Origin: an uncultured Porphyromonadaceae bacterium
Lineage (GTDB): Bacteria; Bacteroidota; Bacteroidia; Bacteroidales; Muribaculaceae
DNA length: 62,767 nt
Assembly (NCBI GenBank): GCA_947175645.1
Contig: CAMWNP010000014.1
Coordinates: forward strand, 1 to 62,767
Direction: 5' to 3'
Every line of letters begins with the position of its first letter. The first letter of the stretch is position 1. The translations under genes and the position numbers were made by a program. The notes beneath the pieces were generated by a model. It was not told where the DNA came from. It made no database searches and was given only the letters and a program-made list of their open reading frames with translations. Below, one piece after another: positions 51,380 to 62,000 of this stretch.

Positions 51380-52249
51380 ATGGAAGTAATCAGATCAACA
51401 AAGGCTCTGAAACAGAAAGTTGCAGAGGCAAAAGCAAATAATAAAACTGTTGGGCTTGTTCCCACTATGGGTGCACTCCATCAGGGGCATATCTCACTTG
51501 TGGAACGTGCCCGTAAAGAAAATGACGTAGTTGTTGTAAGCGTATTTGTCAACCCTACGCAGTTCAATAATCCTGAAGATTTAAAAACTTATCCTCGTAC
51601 GGAGGATGCGGATTGCGTCTTGCTGGAGAAAGCAGGAGTGGATTATGCATTCATTCCTTCTGTTGAAGAGGTGTACCCGGAACCTGACACACGTCAGTTC
51701 AATCTTGGAGCAGTCGCAGAAGTTATGGAAGGCGCAATGCGACCCGGGCATTTCAACGGGGTTGCTCAAATAGTCAGCAAACTGTTTGAAATGGTAAACC
51801 CTGACCGTGCATATTTTGGAGAAAAGGATTTTCAACAAATTGCAGTAATCAGAAAGATGGTTGAGTTATGCGGATTCAACATCAACATCATCGATTGCCC
51901 CATCAAGCGTGAGGATGACGGTCTGGCGATGAGCAGCCGTAATGTGAGGCTCACGCCACATCAGCGATCTGTGGCTCCTGCCATTCATAAGACGCTTAAG
52001 GAAAGTGTCTCTATGAAAGATAATCAAACTGTTGGGGAAGTTAAGAAATTCGTAATCGATGCCATAAACGCGGTTGATGAAATGGAGGTGGAATACTATG
52101 AAATAGTTGACCCTCTGACTATGCAGCCTATTGAAAACTGGTCAGATTCCGTGAATGGAAATCCTGTTGGATGTGTTACTGTTTACTGTGGTAATGTCCG
52201 ACTGATTGATAATATAAAGTACCAAAATAATGACAATAGAAGTGCTTAA
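51380..52249 (+). CDS. panC: Pantothenate synthetase
   Basis: The protein has 289 residues. It joins pantoate and beta-alanine using ATP for CoA synthesis. The nucleotide-binding HQGH is at 34-37 in [33 protein letters not shown] and the KMSKS-like [14 protein letters not shown] are present. It overlaps panD by 20 nt, so the two steps are coupled. Confidence 0.96.
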   Translation: MEVIRSTKALKQKVAEAKANNKTVGLVPTMGALHQGHISLVERARKENDVVVVSVFVNPTQFNNPEDLKTYPRTEDADCVLLEKAGVDYAFIPSVEEVYPEPDTRQFNLGAVAEVMEGAMRPGHFNGVAQIVSKLFEMVNPDRAYFGEKDFQQIAVIRKMVELCGFNINIIDCPIKREDDGLAMSSRNVRLTPHQRSVAPAIHKTLKESVSMKDNQTVGEVKKFVIDAINAVDEMEVEYYEIVDPLTMQPIENWSDSVNGNPVGCVTVYCGNVRLIDNIKYQNNDNRSA

Positions 52250-52586
52250 ATCTAAGATTCATCGTGTGACTGTAACAGAAGCACGTCTGGATTATATTGG
52301 GAGTATCACTATTGATGAAGCGCTGATTGAGGCTGTCGGAATTATTCCCGGAGAGAGAGTGTTTATCGTAAATAATAATAATGGCGAACGACTTGATACA
52401 TATGTGATTAAAGGGGAACGCAATTCCGGAGTGATTTGTCTGAACGGAGCGGCGGCGCGTAAGGTGCAACCCGGTGATGTCGTTATCATTATGAGTTACG
52501 CGAGAATGACTCCGGAAGAGGCCGTTGACTTCCGGCCGAAAGTAATATTCCCTGACACCAATACTAACCGGCTTATCAAGCCTTAA
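52230..52586 (+). CDS. panD: Aspartate 1-decarboxylase
   Basis: The protein has 118 residues. It makes beta-alanine for PanC. The self-cleavage site is G24-S25 in YIGSITID, which gives the pyruvoyl cofactor. [21 protein letters not shown] is conserved. It is second in panC-panD, with ffh 17 nt later. Confidence 0.96.
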   Translation: MTIEVLKSKIHRVTVTEARLDYIGSITIDEALIEAVGIIPGERVFIVNNNNGERLDTYVIKGERNSGVICLNGAAARKVQPGDVVIIMSYARMTPEEAVDFRPKVIFPDTNTNRLIKP

Positions 52587-52603
52587 CCTAATCACCTTGG
52601 ATT

Positions 52604-53938
52604 ATGTTTGAAAATCTAACAGATAAACTTGAAAAATGTCTTCAAATCCTAAAGGGTGAAGGCAAGATCACCGAGATAAATGTGGCGGACACCCTTAAGG
52701 AAGTCCGCAGGGCGCTGATTGATGCTGATGTGAACTACAAGGTTGCCAAACAGTTCACTGATACTGTTAAGGTTAAAGCGTTGGGACAAAATGTTCTTAC
52801 GGCTTTAAAACCAAAAGAACTGATGCTAAAAATTGTTCATGATGAACTGACTGCCTTGATGGGTGGTGAGCAGGTTCCGGTTAACCTTTCAGGAAATCCT
52901 ACGGTTATTCTGATGTCAGGTCTGCAGGGTTCCGGTAAAACAACTCTTACCGGAAAACTTGCACGTAAACTTAAGAGTGAGAAAGGTAAGCGTCCTTTGC
53001 TTGTTGCAGGTGACGTATATCGTCCTGCCGCAATAGATCAACTTAAGGTTCTCGCAGAACAAATAGATGTCCCGGTCTACACTGAGGAGGGTAATAAAAA
53101 TCCTGTTGAAATTGCAAAGAATGCGATCGCATATGCAAAGGCTCACTATAATGATCTTGTGATTATTGATACGGCGGGCCGTCTGGCTGTTGATGAGCAG
53201 ATGATGAACGAGATTGAGGCCATCAAAAAGGCGGTCAATCCTCAGGAAATACTCTTTGTAGTTGATTCAATGACCGGTCAGGATGCAGTTAATACAGCCA
53301 AGACCTTCAATGACCGCCTCGATTTTGATGGAGTGGTTCTAACAAAACTGGATGGTGACACACGTGGTGGTGCCGCACTTTCAATCCGCGCTGTTGTAAA
53401 CAAGCCTATAAAATTCATTGGTACCGGCGAGAAACTTGATGCCTTGGATTATTTCCATCCCGACCGTATGGCGACACGAATACTTGGTCAAGGTGATATC
53501 ATGTCGCTTGTGGAAAGAGCCCAGAATATCATATCTGAGGATGAGGCTAAGCAGGTTCAGAGTCGTATAGCCAAGAATAAATTTGACTTCAATGATTTCC
53601 TTAACCAGATACATCAGATAAAGAAGATGGGTAACATCAAGGAACTCGCGTCCATGATACCCGGTGTTGGCAAAATGGTTAAGGATATGGATATTGATGA
53701 TAACGCTTTCAAGGGGATTGAAGCAATAATCTACTCGATGACCGCTGAAGAACGTTCTAATCCCGCGATAATCAATAATTCACGCAGACAGAGAATTGCC
53801 AAAGGCTCGGGAACATCGGTTCAGGAGGTAAACAGGCTGCTCACCCAGTTTGAACAAACCCGTAAGATGCTCCGGACCGTAACGCAAATGAAAGGTAACC
53901 CCATGAGTATGATGCGCCGCATGAAAGGTCGCAGATAA
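52604..53938 (+). CDS. ffh: Signal recognition particle protein
   Basis: The protein has 444 residues. The N domain (about 1-85) is followed by the G domain with P-loop GLQGSGKTTLTGKLARKL, DTAGRL and TKLDGDTRGGAALS. The methionine-rich M domain ends in MKGNPMSMMRRMKGRR and binds signal sequences and 4.5S RNA. It targets membrane proteins to FtsY/SecYEG. A terminator-like hairpin follows. Confidence 0.96.
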   Translation: MFENLTDKLEKCLQILKGEGKITEINVADTLKEVRRALIDADVNYKVAKQFTDTVKVKALGQNVLTALKPKELMLKIVHDELTALMGGEQVPVNLSGNPTVILMSGLQGSGKTTLTGKLARKLKSEKGKRPLLVAGDVYRPAAIDQLKVLAEQIDVPVYTEEGNKNPVEIAKNAIAYAKAHYNDLVIIDTAGRLAVDEQMMNEIEAIKKAVNPQEILFVVDSMTGQDAVNTAKTFNDRLDFDGVVLTKLDGDTRGGAALSIRAVVNKPIKFIGTGEKLDALDYFHPDRMATRILGQGDIMSLVERAQNIISEDEAKQVQSRIAKNKFDFNDFLNQIHQIKKMGNIKELASMIPGVGKMVKDMDIDDNAFKGIEAIIYSMTAEERSNPAIINNSRRQRIAKGSGTSVQEVNRLLTQFEQTRKMLRTVTQMKGNPMSMMRRMKGRR

Positions 53939-53953
53939 AATATTGTCAAATTT

Positions 53954-53983
53954 GAGTCGTATTCGTCAGTTCGGATACGACTT
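53954..53983 (+). terminator. Terminator-like hairpin between ffh and folD
   Basis: GTCGTATTCG (53956-53965) pairs with CGGATACGAC (53972-53981), 10 bp with one G-U, extended by flanking A-T pairs. TTCATTATTT follows. It is 16 nt after ffh and 20 nt before the folD ATG. Confidence 0.65.
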
Positions 53984-54002
53984 CATTATTTAAAATATAT
54001 CA

Positions 54003-54884
54003 ATGGAACTGATTGACGGTAAAAAAGTATCACAAGATATAAAGAAAGAGATAGCGGAAAAGGTTAAGGAAATTATTGGTGCAGGTGGACGTCGTCCCAC
54101 ATTGGCGGCAATACTTGTTGGTCACGATGGTGGGAGTGAAACTTATGTTGCTAATAAGATCAAAGCATGTGAGGAATGTGGATTCTATTCCAGGCTGATT
54201 CGTTTTGAAAATGATGTTACTGAAGCGGAGTTACTCAATGCCATAAAAGAACTTAACGAGGATGGGGAAGTGGACGGATTCATCGTTCAACTCCCGCTTC
54301 CCAAGCATATATCTGAACAGAAGGTAATCGAAGCCATAGACTTCAGAAAGGATGTAGACGGATTTCATCCAATTAATGTAGGACGCATGTCAATAGGTCT
54401 GCCATGTTTCAGATCTGCCACTCCTGCCGGAATCATGATGTTGCTTGAACGATACAATATCCCCACGTCAGGCGCCAGGGTAGTAGTGCTTGGTAGAAGC
54501 AATATTGTTGGAAAACCTGTAGCAACCATGCTAATGCAGAAAGGATATCCAGGGAATGCCACGGTTACAGTATGCCACAGCGCAACAAAGGATTTGAATG
54601 CGATCTGCCGTGAGGCGGATATCATTATAGCAGCCCTCGGTCAGCCTGCGTTTGTTACTGCTGATATGGTAAAGCCGGGCGCGGTTATCATTGATGTCGG
54701 TACAACCCGAGTTCCCGACTCCTCAAAGAAGTCTGGGTTCAGACTATCCGGTGATGTTGACTTTGAAAAAGTTGCTCCTTTGTGCAGTTACATTACTCCG
54801 GTTCCGGGTGGAGTTGGTCCCATGACCATTACCTCTCTGATGAATAATACATTGCTTGCGGCTTCAAAGGCAATATATAAGTAA
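54003..54884 (+). CDS. folD: Bifunctional methylene-THF dehydrogenase / methenyl-THF cyclohydrolase
   Basis: The protein has 293 residues. It interconverts one-carbon tetrahydrofolate forms using NAD(P). The catalytic lysine is in [31 protein letters not shown], the NADP loop [18 protein letters not shown] and the C-terminal [20 protein letters not shown] are present. No promoter motif fits between the ffh hairpin and its start, so read-through is likely. Confidence 0.96.
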   Translation: MELIDGKKVSQDIKKEIAEKVKEIIGAGGRRPTLAAILVGHDGGSETYVANKIKACEECGFYSRLIRFENDVTEAELLNAIKELNEDGEVDGFIVQLPLPKHISEQKVIEAIDFRKDVDGFHPINVGRMSIGLPCFRSATPAGIMMLLERYNIPTSGARVVVLGRSNIVGKPVATMLMQKGYPGNATVTVCHSATKDLNAICREADIIIAALGQPAFVTADMVKPGAVIIDVGTTRVPDSSKKSGFRLSGDVDFEKVAPLCSYITPVPGGVGPMTITSLMNNTLLAASKAIYK

Positions 54885-54929
54885 ATGCAAATCAGAAGTA
54901 TATCGTATGTAATCTAAAGCATTTCAGTA

Positions 54930-56027
54930 ATGACGCTCACCGCTGTTTTATGTTTTATATATTCTCTTTTCGGACAATCCTTTTTTGAAAGTATTTTCCC
55001 CGGAGAAGTAAGTGTTATATTCGCAGGAGATGCTATGCAGCATAAGCCTCAGTGCGATGCAGCGCTGCAGAAAGATGGCACATACGATTTCAATCCATGT
55101 TTCACAGAGATTGCTCCGTATGTTTCAAGTGCGGACTATGCCGTAGTAAATCTTGAGACACCGCTTGCAGGAAAACCATATAGTGGATATCCATGCTTCT
55201 GCGCCCCTGACAGTTATGCGGAGGCTTTGAAGAATGCAGGATTTGACATGTGTGTAACGGCTAACAACCATACTCTTGACCGTCGAGACAAAGGACTAAA
55301 GCGAACCATTGCAGTACTTGACTCTCTTGGACTTGATCATGTAGGAACATACGCAAATAGTGATGAAAGAGCCACCAAACTTCCATTTATCAAAACCGTA
55401 AAAGGTATAAGGATTGGATTCCTTAACTATACTTACGGGACAAACGGAATCCCGGTTCAGGGAGATGTTGTGGTGGATTTCATTGACATGAAGAAGATGG
55501 AGCAGGATATAAAGGATCTGCGTGCTGCGGGTGCTGAAATAATAACTGTATTAATACATTGGGGTGTGGAATATGTGATGCTTCCTAATGGGGAGCAAAA
55601 GAAAATCGCTGATTTTCTTTGTAATCAGGGTGTTGACCTGATAATAGGAGGACATCCCCATGTGATACAGCCAATGGAGATCCGTCACAATGAAGCGCTT
55701 GACAAAGATTGCCTGGTGGTTTACTCACTTGGAAATTTCATTTCAAACCAGCAGAAACGCGACACAAAAGGCGGGGCAATGATTGAAGTAAAGTTGAAAC
55801 GTGACCTTTCCGGAAATGTGTCGCTTGTGGGTGCAGACTACTCTCTCGTTTTTTGCCAGCAGCCGTTGAACGGAGTCCGGGTCTATAAAGTCGTGCCGGT
55901 AGAAAATTGTGAGCCTGCCTGGAAAACAATTTGCAATGCCTTTGAGAAATCAGCAATTACCATTCTTGACAAGCACAATGTCAAAGTCAACCGCAAGTCT
56001 GCGGTAGTTGACCATTCTACAAATTGA
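54930..56027 (+). CDS. CapA family metallophosphatase-like protein
   Basis: The protein has 365 residues. An N-terminal membrane or signal segment (about 1-20) is followed by a calcineurin-like fold of the PGA_cap/CapA family, with VIFAGDAMQHKP, VVNLETPLAG, VTANNHTLDR, VLIHWGVEYVMLPNG and DLIIGGHPHVIQPMEI. CapA of Bacillus takes part in poly-gamma-glutamate export. No capBC genes are here, so the role is unknown. Confidence 0.9.
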   Translation: MTLTAVLCFIYSLFGQSFFESIFPGEVSVIFAGDAMQHKPQCDAALQKDGTYDFNPCFTEIAPYVSSADYAVVNLETPLAGKPYSGYPCFCAPDSYAEALKNAGFDMCVTANNHTLDRRDKGLKRTIAVLDSLGLDHVGTYANSDERATKLPFIKTVKGIRIGFLNYTYGTNGIPVQGDVVVDFIDMKKMEQDIKDLRAAGAEIITVLIHWGVEYVMLPNGEQKKIADFLCNQGVDLIIGGHPHVIQPMEIRHNEALDKDCLVVYSLGNFISNQQKRDTKGGAMIEVKLKRDLSGNVSLVGADYSLVFCQQPLNGVRVYKVVPVENCEPAWKTICNAFEKSAITILDKHNVKVNRKSAVVDHSTN

Positions 56028-56030
56028 TAG

Positions 56031-56061
56031 ATTTATCTTTCTGTCGGAAATACAGATAAAT
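56031..56061. terminator. Weak AT-rich hairpin between capA-like and holA
   Basis: ATTTATCT (56031-56038) and AGATAAAT (56054-56061) form a perfect 8-bp but AT-only-type stem with a 15-nt loop between convergent genes. Its strength as a terminator is doubtful. Confidence 0.35.
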
Positions 56062-56064
56062 GGC

Positions 56065-57096
56065 TCAAAGAATAACTCTTCCTGGTGCGGTGATTATCCT
56101 ATAGATCAGGTTATCAAGTAGGTCGTATTCATTCTGACGTGAGCCCACCCCCTTTATCATTCCATCAAATTTTCTTATTTCACTAAGAACTTCTATCACC
56201 TGCCATGCTGAATAATTTGACATGGCAGATTTTATGTTCGTGAGTTGCGACGGCCACTTCAGTCCAAGAGCCTGCATAAGTCCACGCTCCGATTTGTCCG
56301 GAGTGTAATATGCAATCATAAGATTTGTGAAGTGGTTGAAAAGAACGGTTGAAATAATTACTGAGGGATTATTTTTGGGATTTTTCCTGAAATATCGCGC
56401 TATTTTCATGGACTGTCCAAAGTCTTTCCGAGAGATTGCAGCGATAAGTTCATAACTGTTGTAATCCTTGCTTATTCCTATGTTTTGTTCAATAACCGCG
56501 GGGGTCACAGTGGAGTTTGGGGGGAGAATTACGGTAAGTTTGTTTATCTCATTATAAATACGAGATACATCCGTTCCGATATGCTCCTTGAGCATCATTA
56601 ATGCTTTAGGTTCAATGTTCAGATTTTTCTCTTTCAGAAGATCTGAAATAACCGGGTCAACGCTTCGTTCGTTCAACTTTTTCGATTCATAGACCACTCC
56701 TTGCCCCGTTTTTAGTGCAGTCAAGAACTCTTTCCCTTTGAATGTAGCGCCACGGACGCATAAAACAAGCACTGTGGTTGGGGTGGGATGCTCAACATAT
56801 TTACTTAGCCCGTTTAGGAAAGATACTGTTGAAGGAACTTCTTTTACTATAACCACCTGGCGCTCAGCCATCATAGGATAACTTTGACAAGTGCTAACCA
56901 CATCTGCGGGAGTAACTTCCGGTGCGTAGAGTATGAACTGATTGAATTCCTTGTCCTGCTCCGGGAGAACTTCTTCAAACATTTTTTCCAATTTGTCGAT
57001 ATAGAATCCTTCTTCCCCGTGGAGAAGATAAACAGGAGAAAGTTTCTTTTGTTCAATAACCTTTTTTAATGATGCGAATGTAGTTACGTCAGCCAT
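56065..57096 (-). CDS. holA: DNA polymerase III subunit delta
   Basis: The protein has 343 residues. This AAA+-type clamp-loader subunit shows the HolA start SPVYLLHGEEGFYIDKLEKMFEEVL, then VVIVKEVPS and the C-terminal collar helices (SYELIAAISRKDFGQSMKIARYFRKNPKNNPSVIIST). It opens the beta clamp. The ATG at 57096 (MADVTTF) is preferred over 57138. Confidence 0.94.
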   Translation of the reverse strand: MADVTTFASLKKVIEQKKLSPVYLLHGEEGFYIDKLEKMFEEVLPEQDKEFNQFILYAPEVTPADVVSTCQSYPMMAERQVVIVKEVPSTVSFLNGLSKYVEHPTPTTVLVLCVRGATFKGKEFLTALKTGQGVVYESKKLNERSVDPVISDLLKEKNLNIEPKALMMLKEHIGTDVSRIYNEINKLTVILPPNSTVTPAVIEQNIGISKDYNSYELIAAISRKDFGQSMKIARYFRKNPKNNPSVIISTVLFNHFTNLMIAYYTPDKSERGLMQALGLKWPSQLTNIKSAMSNYSAWQVIEVLSEIRKFDGMIKGVGSRQNEYDLLDNLIYRIITAPGRVIL

Positions 57097-57345
57097 CCTC
57101 GGGTGGAAATAGAGTATTAAATATATAATTCCATTCACCGGAATGTATCAAACTATCATTCAAAACCAATATAGTACGGAGGTTACACAACGGATGCGTT
57201 TTAGATAAAACGATTGAAAAATTTTGTAAATACGTAAAAATTGATTGCTAAATGATAAATTTATTTTGATTATTTCCGGTTCATAGAAATATTTTTTGTA
57301 AATTTACAAATATTTTGGTGCTATACCAAAAATTACGGCAATTTT

Positions 57346-57819
57346 ATGACAAACAGAGTTTTCAAAGAACTGAATCTTCCCCCTGCACGGTTGAACTTGT
57401 TTCAGGCGGCGGATGGCAGTCACAAAGTTTATGACTTTCTCCGCAATAGAACCATAACGCTCACACCGGAGGAATGGGTTCGTCAGCATTTCACTCACTA
57501 TCTTGTTGATACTCTTGGATATCCGGCAGGACTGATGGCCAATGAAGTTTCACTTTCTTTGAACGGAACTCAACGTCGCTGTGATACGCTTGTCTATGAC
57601 AGGAATGCGGTCCCGGTCATGCTTATTGAATATAAGGCACCGTCAGTTAACATAACTCAGGAGGTATTTGACCAGATAGTCCGTTATAATATGGTTTTGA
57701 AAGTCAGATTTCTTGCTGTTTCTAATGGTATGAATCATTATTGCTGTGAGGTAAGGTATAATCCTCCCGGCTATAAATTTCTTGAGAATATTCCCACATA
57801 TGAAAACATTATAAAATAA
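57346..57819 (+). CDS. Stand-alone HsdR N-terminal (PD-(D/E)XK nuclease-like) protein
   Basis: The protein has 157 residues. It matches the type I restriction HsdR_N domain, with WVRQHFTHYLVDTLGYPAGLMANEVSLSLNG. The nuclease core is RRCDTLVYDRNAVPVMLIEYKAP, an upstream Glu then D...ExK arrangement. There is no helicase part and no methylase or specificity gene nearby. It lies divergent from holA and 5 nt before asnA, so it may be a core Bacteroidota nuclease of unknown role rather than a restriction fragment. Confidence 0.85.
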   Translation: MTNRVFKELNLPPARLNLFQAADGSHKVYDFLRNRTITLTPEEWVRQHFTHYLVDTLGYPAGLMANEVSLSLNGTQRRCDTLVYDRNAVPVMLIEYKAPSVNITQEVFDQIVRYNMVLKVRFLAVSNGMNHYCCEVRYNPPGYKFLENIPTYENIIK

Positions 57820-57824
57820 AAACA

Positions 57825-58862
57825 ATGGCATTAATTATTCCATCAGACTACAGACTTAAACTGCTGCCTGAGACAACTGAGGTGGCAATTAAACTTATAA
57901 AGGATACCTTCCAGCGAAATCTTGCTAAAGCACTGGATTTACGTCGTGTTACTGCCCCTTTATTCGTGATGGCCGATACAGGTATAAATGACGACTTGAA
58001 TGGAGTGGAAAAGGCTGTCAATTTCAGAATCAAGGCAGTTGACAATAAAAAGGCGGAAGTTGTCCATTCGCTGGCAAAGTGGAAGCGCACGAAACTCGCG
58101 GCATACGGAATATCGGCAGGATATGGTCTGTATACAGATATGAATGCCATACGTGCAGATGAGGAACTTGATAACTTACACTCGTTATATGTGGATCAGT
58201 GGGACTGGGAGAAAACAATACGTCCGGAAGATCGTAATCTTGATTATCTGAAGGATACTGTCCGGAAAATTTACAAGGCCTTGAAGGAAACCGAGGCTGT
58301 AGTATATGAACAGTTCCCTCATATTACTCCGACTTTGCCCGATCAGATTTCTTTCGTTCACTCTGAAGAACTCGTTCGCCGTTTTCCGGGCATGACTCCA
58401 AAACAGCGTGAGAATGAAGTGGCACGTGAAATGGGTGCTGTTTTTATAATTGGGATTGGCGCAGAATTGTCAGATGGAAAACCTCATGACCTGCGTGCTC
58501 CTGATTATGATGACTGGTCGACTGAAAATTCCGACGGATTCAAGGGTTTGAACGGTGATATTATCCTATGGAATAAGGTCCTTGAAACATCCTTTGAACT
58601 CTCGTCAATGGGAATAAGGGTCGACCGTGACGCCATGCTTCTTCAGTTGGAAATCCGAGGTGCTAACGATAGGCTGGAGTTGCAGTTCCATAAGGCTTTG
58701 CTTGAGGGACGCCTGCCTGCGTCAATAGGAGGTGGAATAGGGCAGAGCCGTCTATGTATGTATCTGCTGCAAAAGGCACATATCGGAGAGGTTCAATCAT
58801 CTATATGGCCGGAGGATCAGATAGAACAATGCAGAAAAGCAGGAATTTTCCTGAGTGTCTGA
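57825..58862 (+). CDS. asnA: Aspartate-ammonia ligase
   Basis: The protein has 345 residues. It makes asparagine from aspartate and ammonia with ATP. This class II aaRS-like fold shows LRRVTAPLFVMADTGINDDLNGVEKAVNF, VHSLAKWKR, VDQWDWEK and the C-terminal SIGGGIGQSRLCMYLL. It uses free ammonia, unlike AsnB. It is co-transcribed with the HsdR_N-like gene and ended by the terminator at 58903-58947. Confidence 0.96.
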   Translation: MALIIPSDYRLKLLPETTEVAIKLIKDTFQRNLAKALDLRRVTAPLFVMADTGINDDLNGVEKAVNFRIKAVDNKKAEVVHSLAKWKRTKLAAYGISAGYGLYTDMNAIRADEELDNLHSLYVDQWDWEKTIRPEDRNLDYLKDTVRKIYKALKETEAVVYEQFPHITPTLPDQISFVHSEELVRRFPGMTPKQRENEVAREMGAVFIIGIGAELSDGKPHDLRAPDYDDWSTENSDGFKGLNGDIILWNKVLETSFELSSMGIRVDRDAMLLQLEIRGANDRLELQFHKALLEGRLPASIGGGIGQSRLCMYLLQKAHIGEVQSSIWPEDQIEQCRKAGIFLSV

Positions 58863-58902
58863 CATTGTCTTATAGGTTGAGTCCCAATAGAACATTAAAT
58901 AT

Positions 58903-58947
58903 AAAAAGTCGGGAAAATGAACAAGGTGTCATTTTCCCGACTTTTTT
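58903..58947 (+). terminator. Strong intrinsic terminator after asnA
   Basis: AAAAAGTCGGGAAAATGA (58903-58920) pairs with the perfect complement at 58929-58946 around an 8-nt loop. The 3' arm ends in six Ts. It is the strongest terminator in the window. Confidence 0.93.
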
Positions 58948-58959
58948 AACAATAATCAT

Positions 58960-58990
58960 TTGTTTTTTCCGCTGAAAATTCATAATTTCG
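58960..58990 (+). promoter_or_regulatory. Promoter of the pyruvate:ferredoxin oxidoreductase gene
   Basis: TTG (58960-58962), a 20-nt spacer and TAATTTCG (58983-58990) match the consensus with one change (C for T). It lies 13 nt after the asnA terminator. The leader would be about 68 nt. Confidence 0.65.
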
Positions 58991-59064
58991 CGTGTTATTT
59001 GTGCTTTGACGCAGATTGTAATGATTTGAAAACAACTCTATTCAATTAATAAACCATCTAAGTT

Positions 59065-62000
59065 ATGAGTAAAGAAAAAAAATTCTTGACATGCGACGGT
59101 AACCAGGCTGCGGCTCATGTTGCCTACATGTTCACTGAGGTGGCGGCGATCTATCCCATTACTCCTTCGTCTACAATGGCGGAATATGTGGATGAATGGT
59201 CTGCTGCAGGTCGTAAAAACATCTTCAATGAAACTGTCCTTGTTCAAGAAATGCAGTCAGAAGGTGGTGCAGCAGGTGCTGTTCACGGTTCACTTCAGGC
59301 CGGAGCCTTAACAACCACTTTCACCGCATCGCAAGGTTTGCTCCTCATGATTCCTAACATGTACAAAATTGCAGGTGAACTTCTTCCCTGTGTTTTCCAT
59401 GTTTCCGCTCGTACTATCGCATCTCACGCCCTAAGCATTTTCGGTGACCACCAGGATGTAATGTCAGTGCGTCAGACCGGTTTTGCAATGCTTGCCGAAG
59501 GATCGGTTCAGGAGGTTATGGACCTTGCCGGTGTTGCCCATCTGGCAACAATTAAAAGCCGTGTGCCGTTTGTGAACTTCTTTGACGGATTCCGCACATC
59601 ACACGAAATACAGAAAATTGAGGCTATTGCTCAGGAAGACCTGGCTCCATTAGTAGATATGGAAGCCGTTAAGGAATTCCGTAACCGTGCTCTCAGCCCT
59701 GATGCTCCCGTTGCCAGAGGTATGGCTGAAAACGGAGACGTTTTCTTCCAGCACCGCGAATCATGCAACAAATATTATGAGAATGTACCTGAAATAGTTG
59801 AGGACTACATGGCCAAGATTTCAAATATCACCGGTCGTGAATATCATCTGTTCAACTATTACGGAGCCAAGGATGCCGAACGCATCATCATTGCCATGGG
59901 CTCTGTTACTCAGGCTGCAGAAGAAGCCATTGACTTCCTTATCGAGAAAGGTGAAAAGGTAGGTTTGGTTTCAGTACACCTGTTCCGCCCGTTCTCAACC
60001 AAACATCTGCTTAAAGCGATTCCTTCTACAGTAAAGACTATCGCAGTTCTTGACCGTACAAAAGAACCCGGATCAAATGGTGAACCTCTTCTCCAGGACG
60101 TTAAGGCTACATTCTACGGCAAAGCCGATGCTCCTGTTATCGTAGGTGGTCGTTATGGTCTTGCATCAAAAGATACTACTCCGGCAATGATTATCTCGAT
60201 TTTTGATAATCTTGCACTCCCAACACCTAAAGATGGTTTTACAGTAGGTATCGTTGATGACGTAACATTCACATCTCTTCCCCAGGTTCCCGAAGTCGCT
60301 CTCGGACACAAGTCAACTTACGAAGCAAAGTTCTATGGTCTTGGTGCTGACGGTACAGTAGGCGCGAATAAAAACTCAGTGAAGATTATCGGTGACAACA
60401 CTAATAAGTATTGTCAGGCATATTTCGCTTACGATTCAAAGAAATCAGGCGGTTTCACCTGTTCACACCTCCGTTTCGGTGACTTCCCCATCCGTTCCAC
60501 TTACCTTGTAAACACTCCTAATTTCGTTGCTTGTCATGTTCAGGCTTATCTGCATATGTATGATGTGACACGTGGTCTGCGCGATGGCGGTACATTCCTT
60601 CTCAACACCATCTGGGAAGGTGATGAACTCGCAGAAAATCTGCCTAACAAAGTCAAGAAATACTTTGCTGATCACAATATTAAGGTTTATTACATCAATG
60701 CAACCAAGATCGCACAGGAAATTGGTCTCGGAAACCGCACCAACACCATTCTTCAGAGCGCATTCTTCCGTATTACTGAAGTTATTCCTGTTGACCTCGC
60801 TGTTGAGCAGATGAAGAAATTTATCGTCAAGAGTTATGGTAAGAAAGGCCAGGATGTAGTAGACAAAAACTATGCGGCTGTAGATCGTGGTGGTGAATAC
60901 AAGGAACTCGCTATTGATCCGGCATGGTCACAACTTGTTATTGAGGATACCGTTGCTAACGATGATCCTGAATTCATCAATAAACTGGTTCGTCCGATTA
61001 ACGCACAGGATGGTGATCTTCTGAAGGTTTCGGATTTTGTAGGTATTGAAGATGGTACCTGGATGCAGGGTACTGCTGCTTATGAAAAACGTGGAGTAGC
61101 CGCGTTCGTGCCCGAGTGGATATCAGAAAACTGTATTCAGTGTAACAAATGTGCTTATGTTTGTCCTCACGCAGCAATTCGTCCATTCGTACTTGACGCT
61201 CAGGAAATGGCCGGCGCTCCATTTGAAGATAAAGACACAATCCCCGCTATCGGTAAGCAGTTCGCAGGCATGAGATTCCTTCAGGCTGTAGATGTCCTTG
61301 ACTGTCTGGGTTGTTCTAACTGTGTGGACGTTTGTCCCGGTAAGAAGGGTGTGAAGGCTCTTGAAATGAAGCCTCTGGAAACTCAACTTGAAGTTCAGAA
61401 AGAGTGGAACTATTGCGTCAAGAACGTTGAATCTAAACAGAATCTTGTTGACGTAAAGGCAAATGTAAAGAATAGTCAGTTTGCTACTCCTTACTTTGAA
61501 TTCTCCGGCGCTTGCTCAGGTTGCGGTGAAACTCCTTACGTGAAACTCATCTCTCAACTTTATGGCGATCATGAGATGGTTGCCAATGCAACAGGTTGTT
61601 CTTCAATCTATTCAGGTTCAGTTCCATCAACTCCTTACACCACCAACAAGAAAGGTCAGGGTCCGGCATGGGGTAACTCACTGTTTGAAGACTTCGCAGA
61701 ATTTGGTCTGGGTATGACAATTGCGACAGAGAAGATGGTGGAACGTCTGTCTGATCTATTCACTCAGGCTCAGACTTGCGACTGCTGCTCGGCAGAAATC
61801 AAGGAACTTGCTTCAAAATGGCTTGAAAACAAAAATGATGCTGTCATCACCCGCGAAGTTGCGGACAAGATTGTTCCTCTGTGTGAGAAATGCTCATGCG
61901 ACATTTGCAAAGGTATCGTGGCTCACAAAAACTTCATAGCAAAACGTTCGCAGTGGATCATCGCAGGTGACGGTGCCGCGTACGATATTGGTTTCGGTGG

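Noticed and set aside
57346-57819. Type I restriction-modification locus
   Set aside because: Only an HsdR N-terminal-type domain of normal stand-alone length is present, with no hsdM, hsdS or helicase sequence and a housekeeping context.
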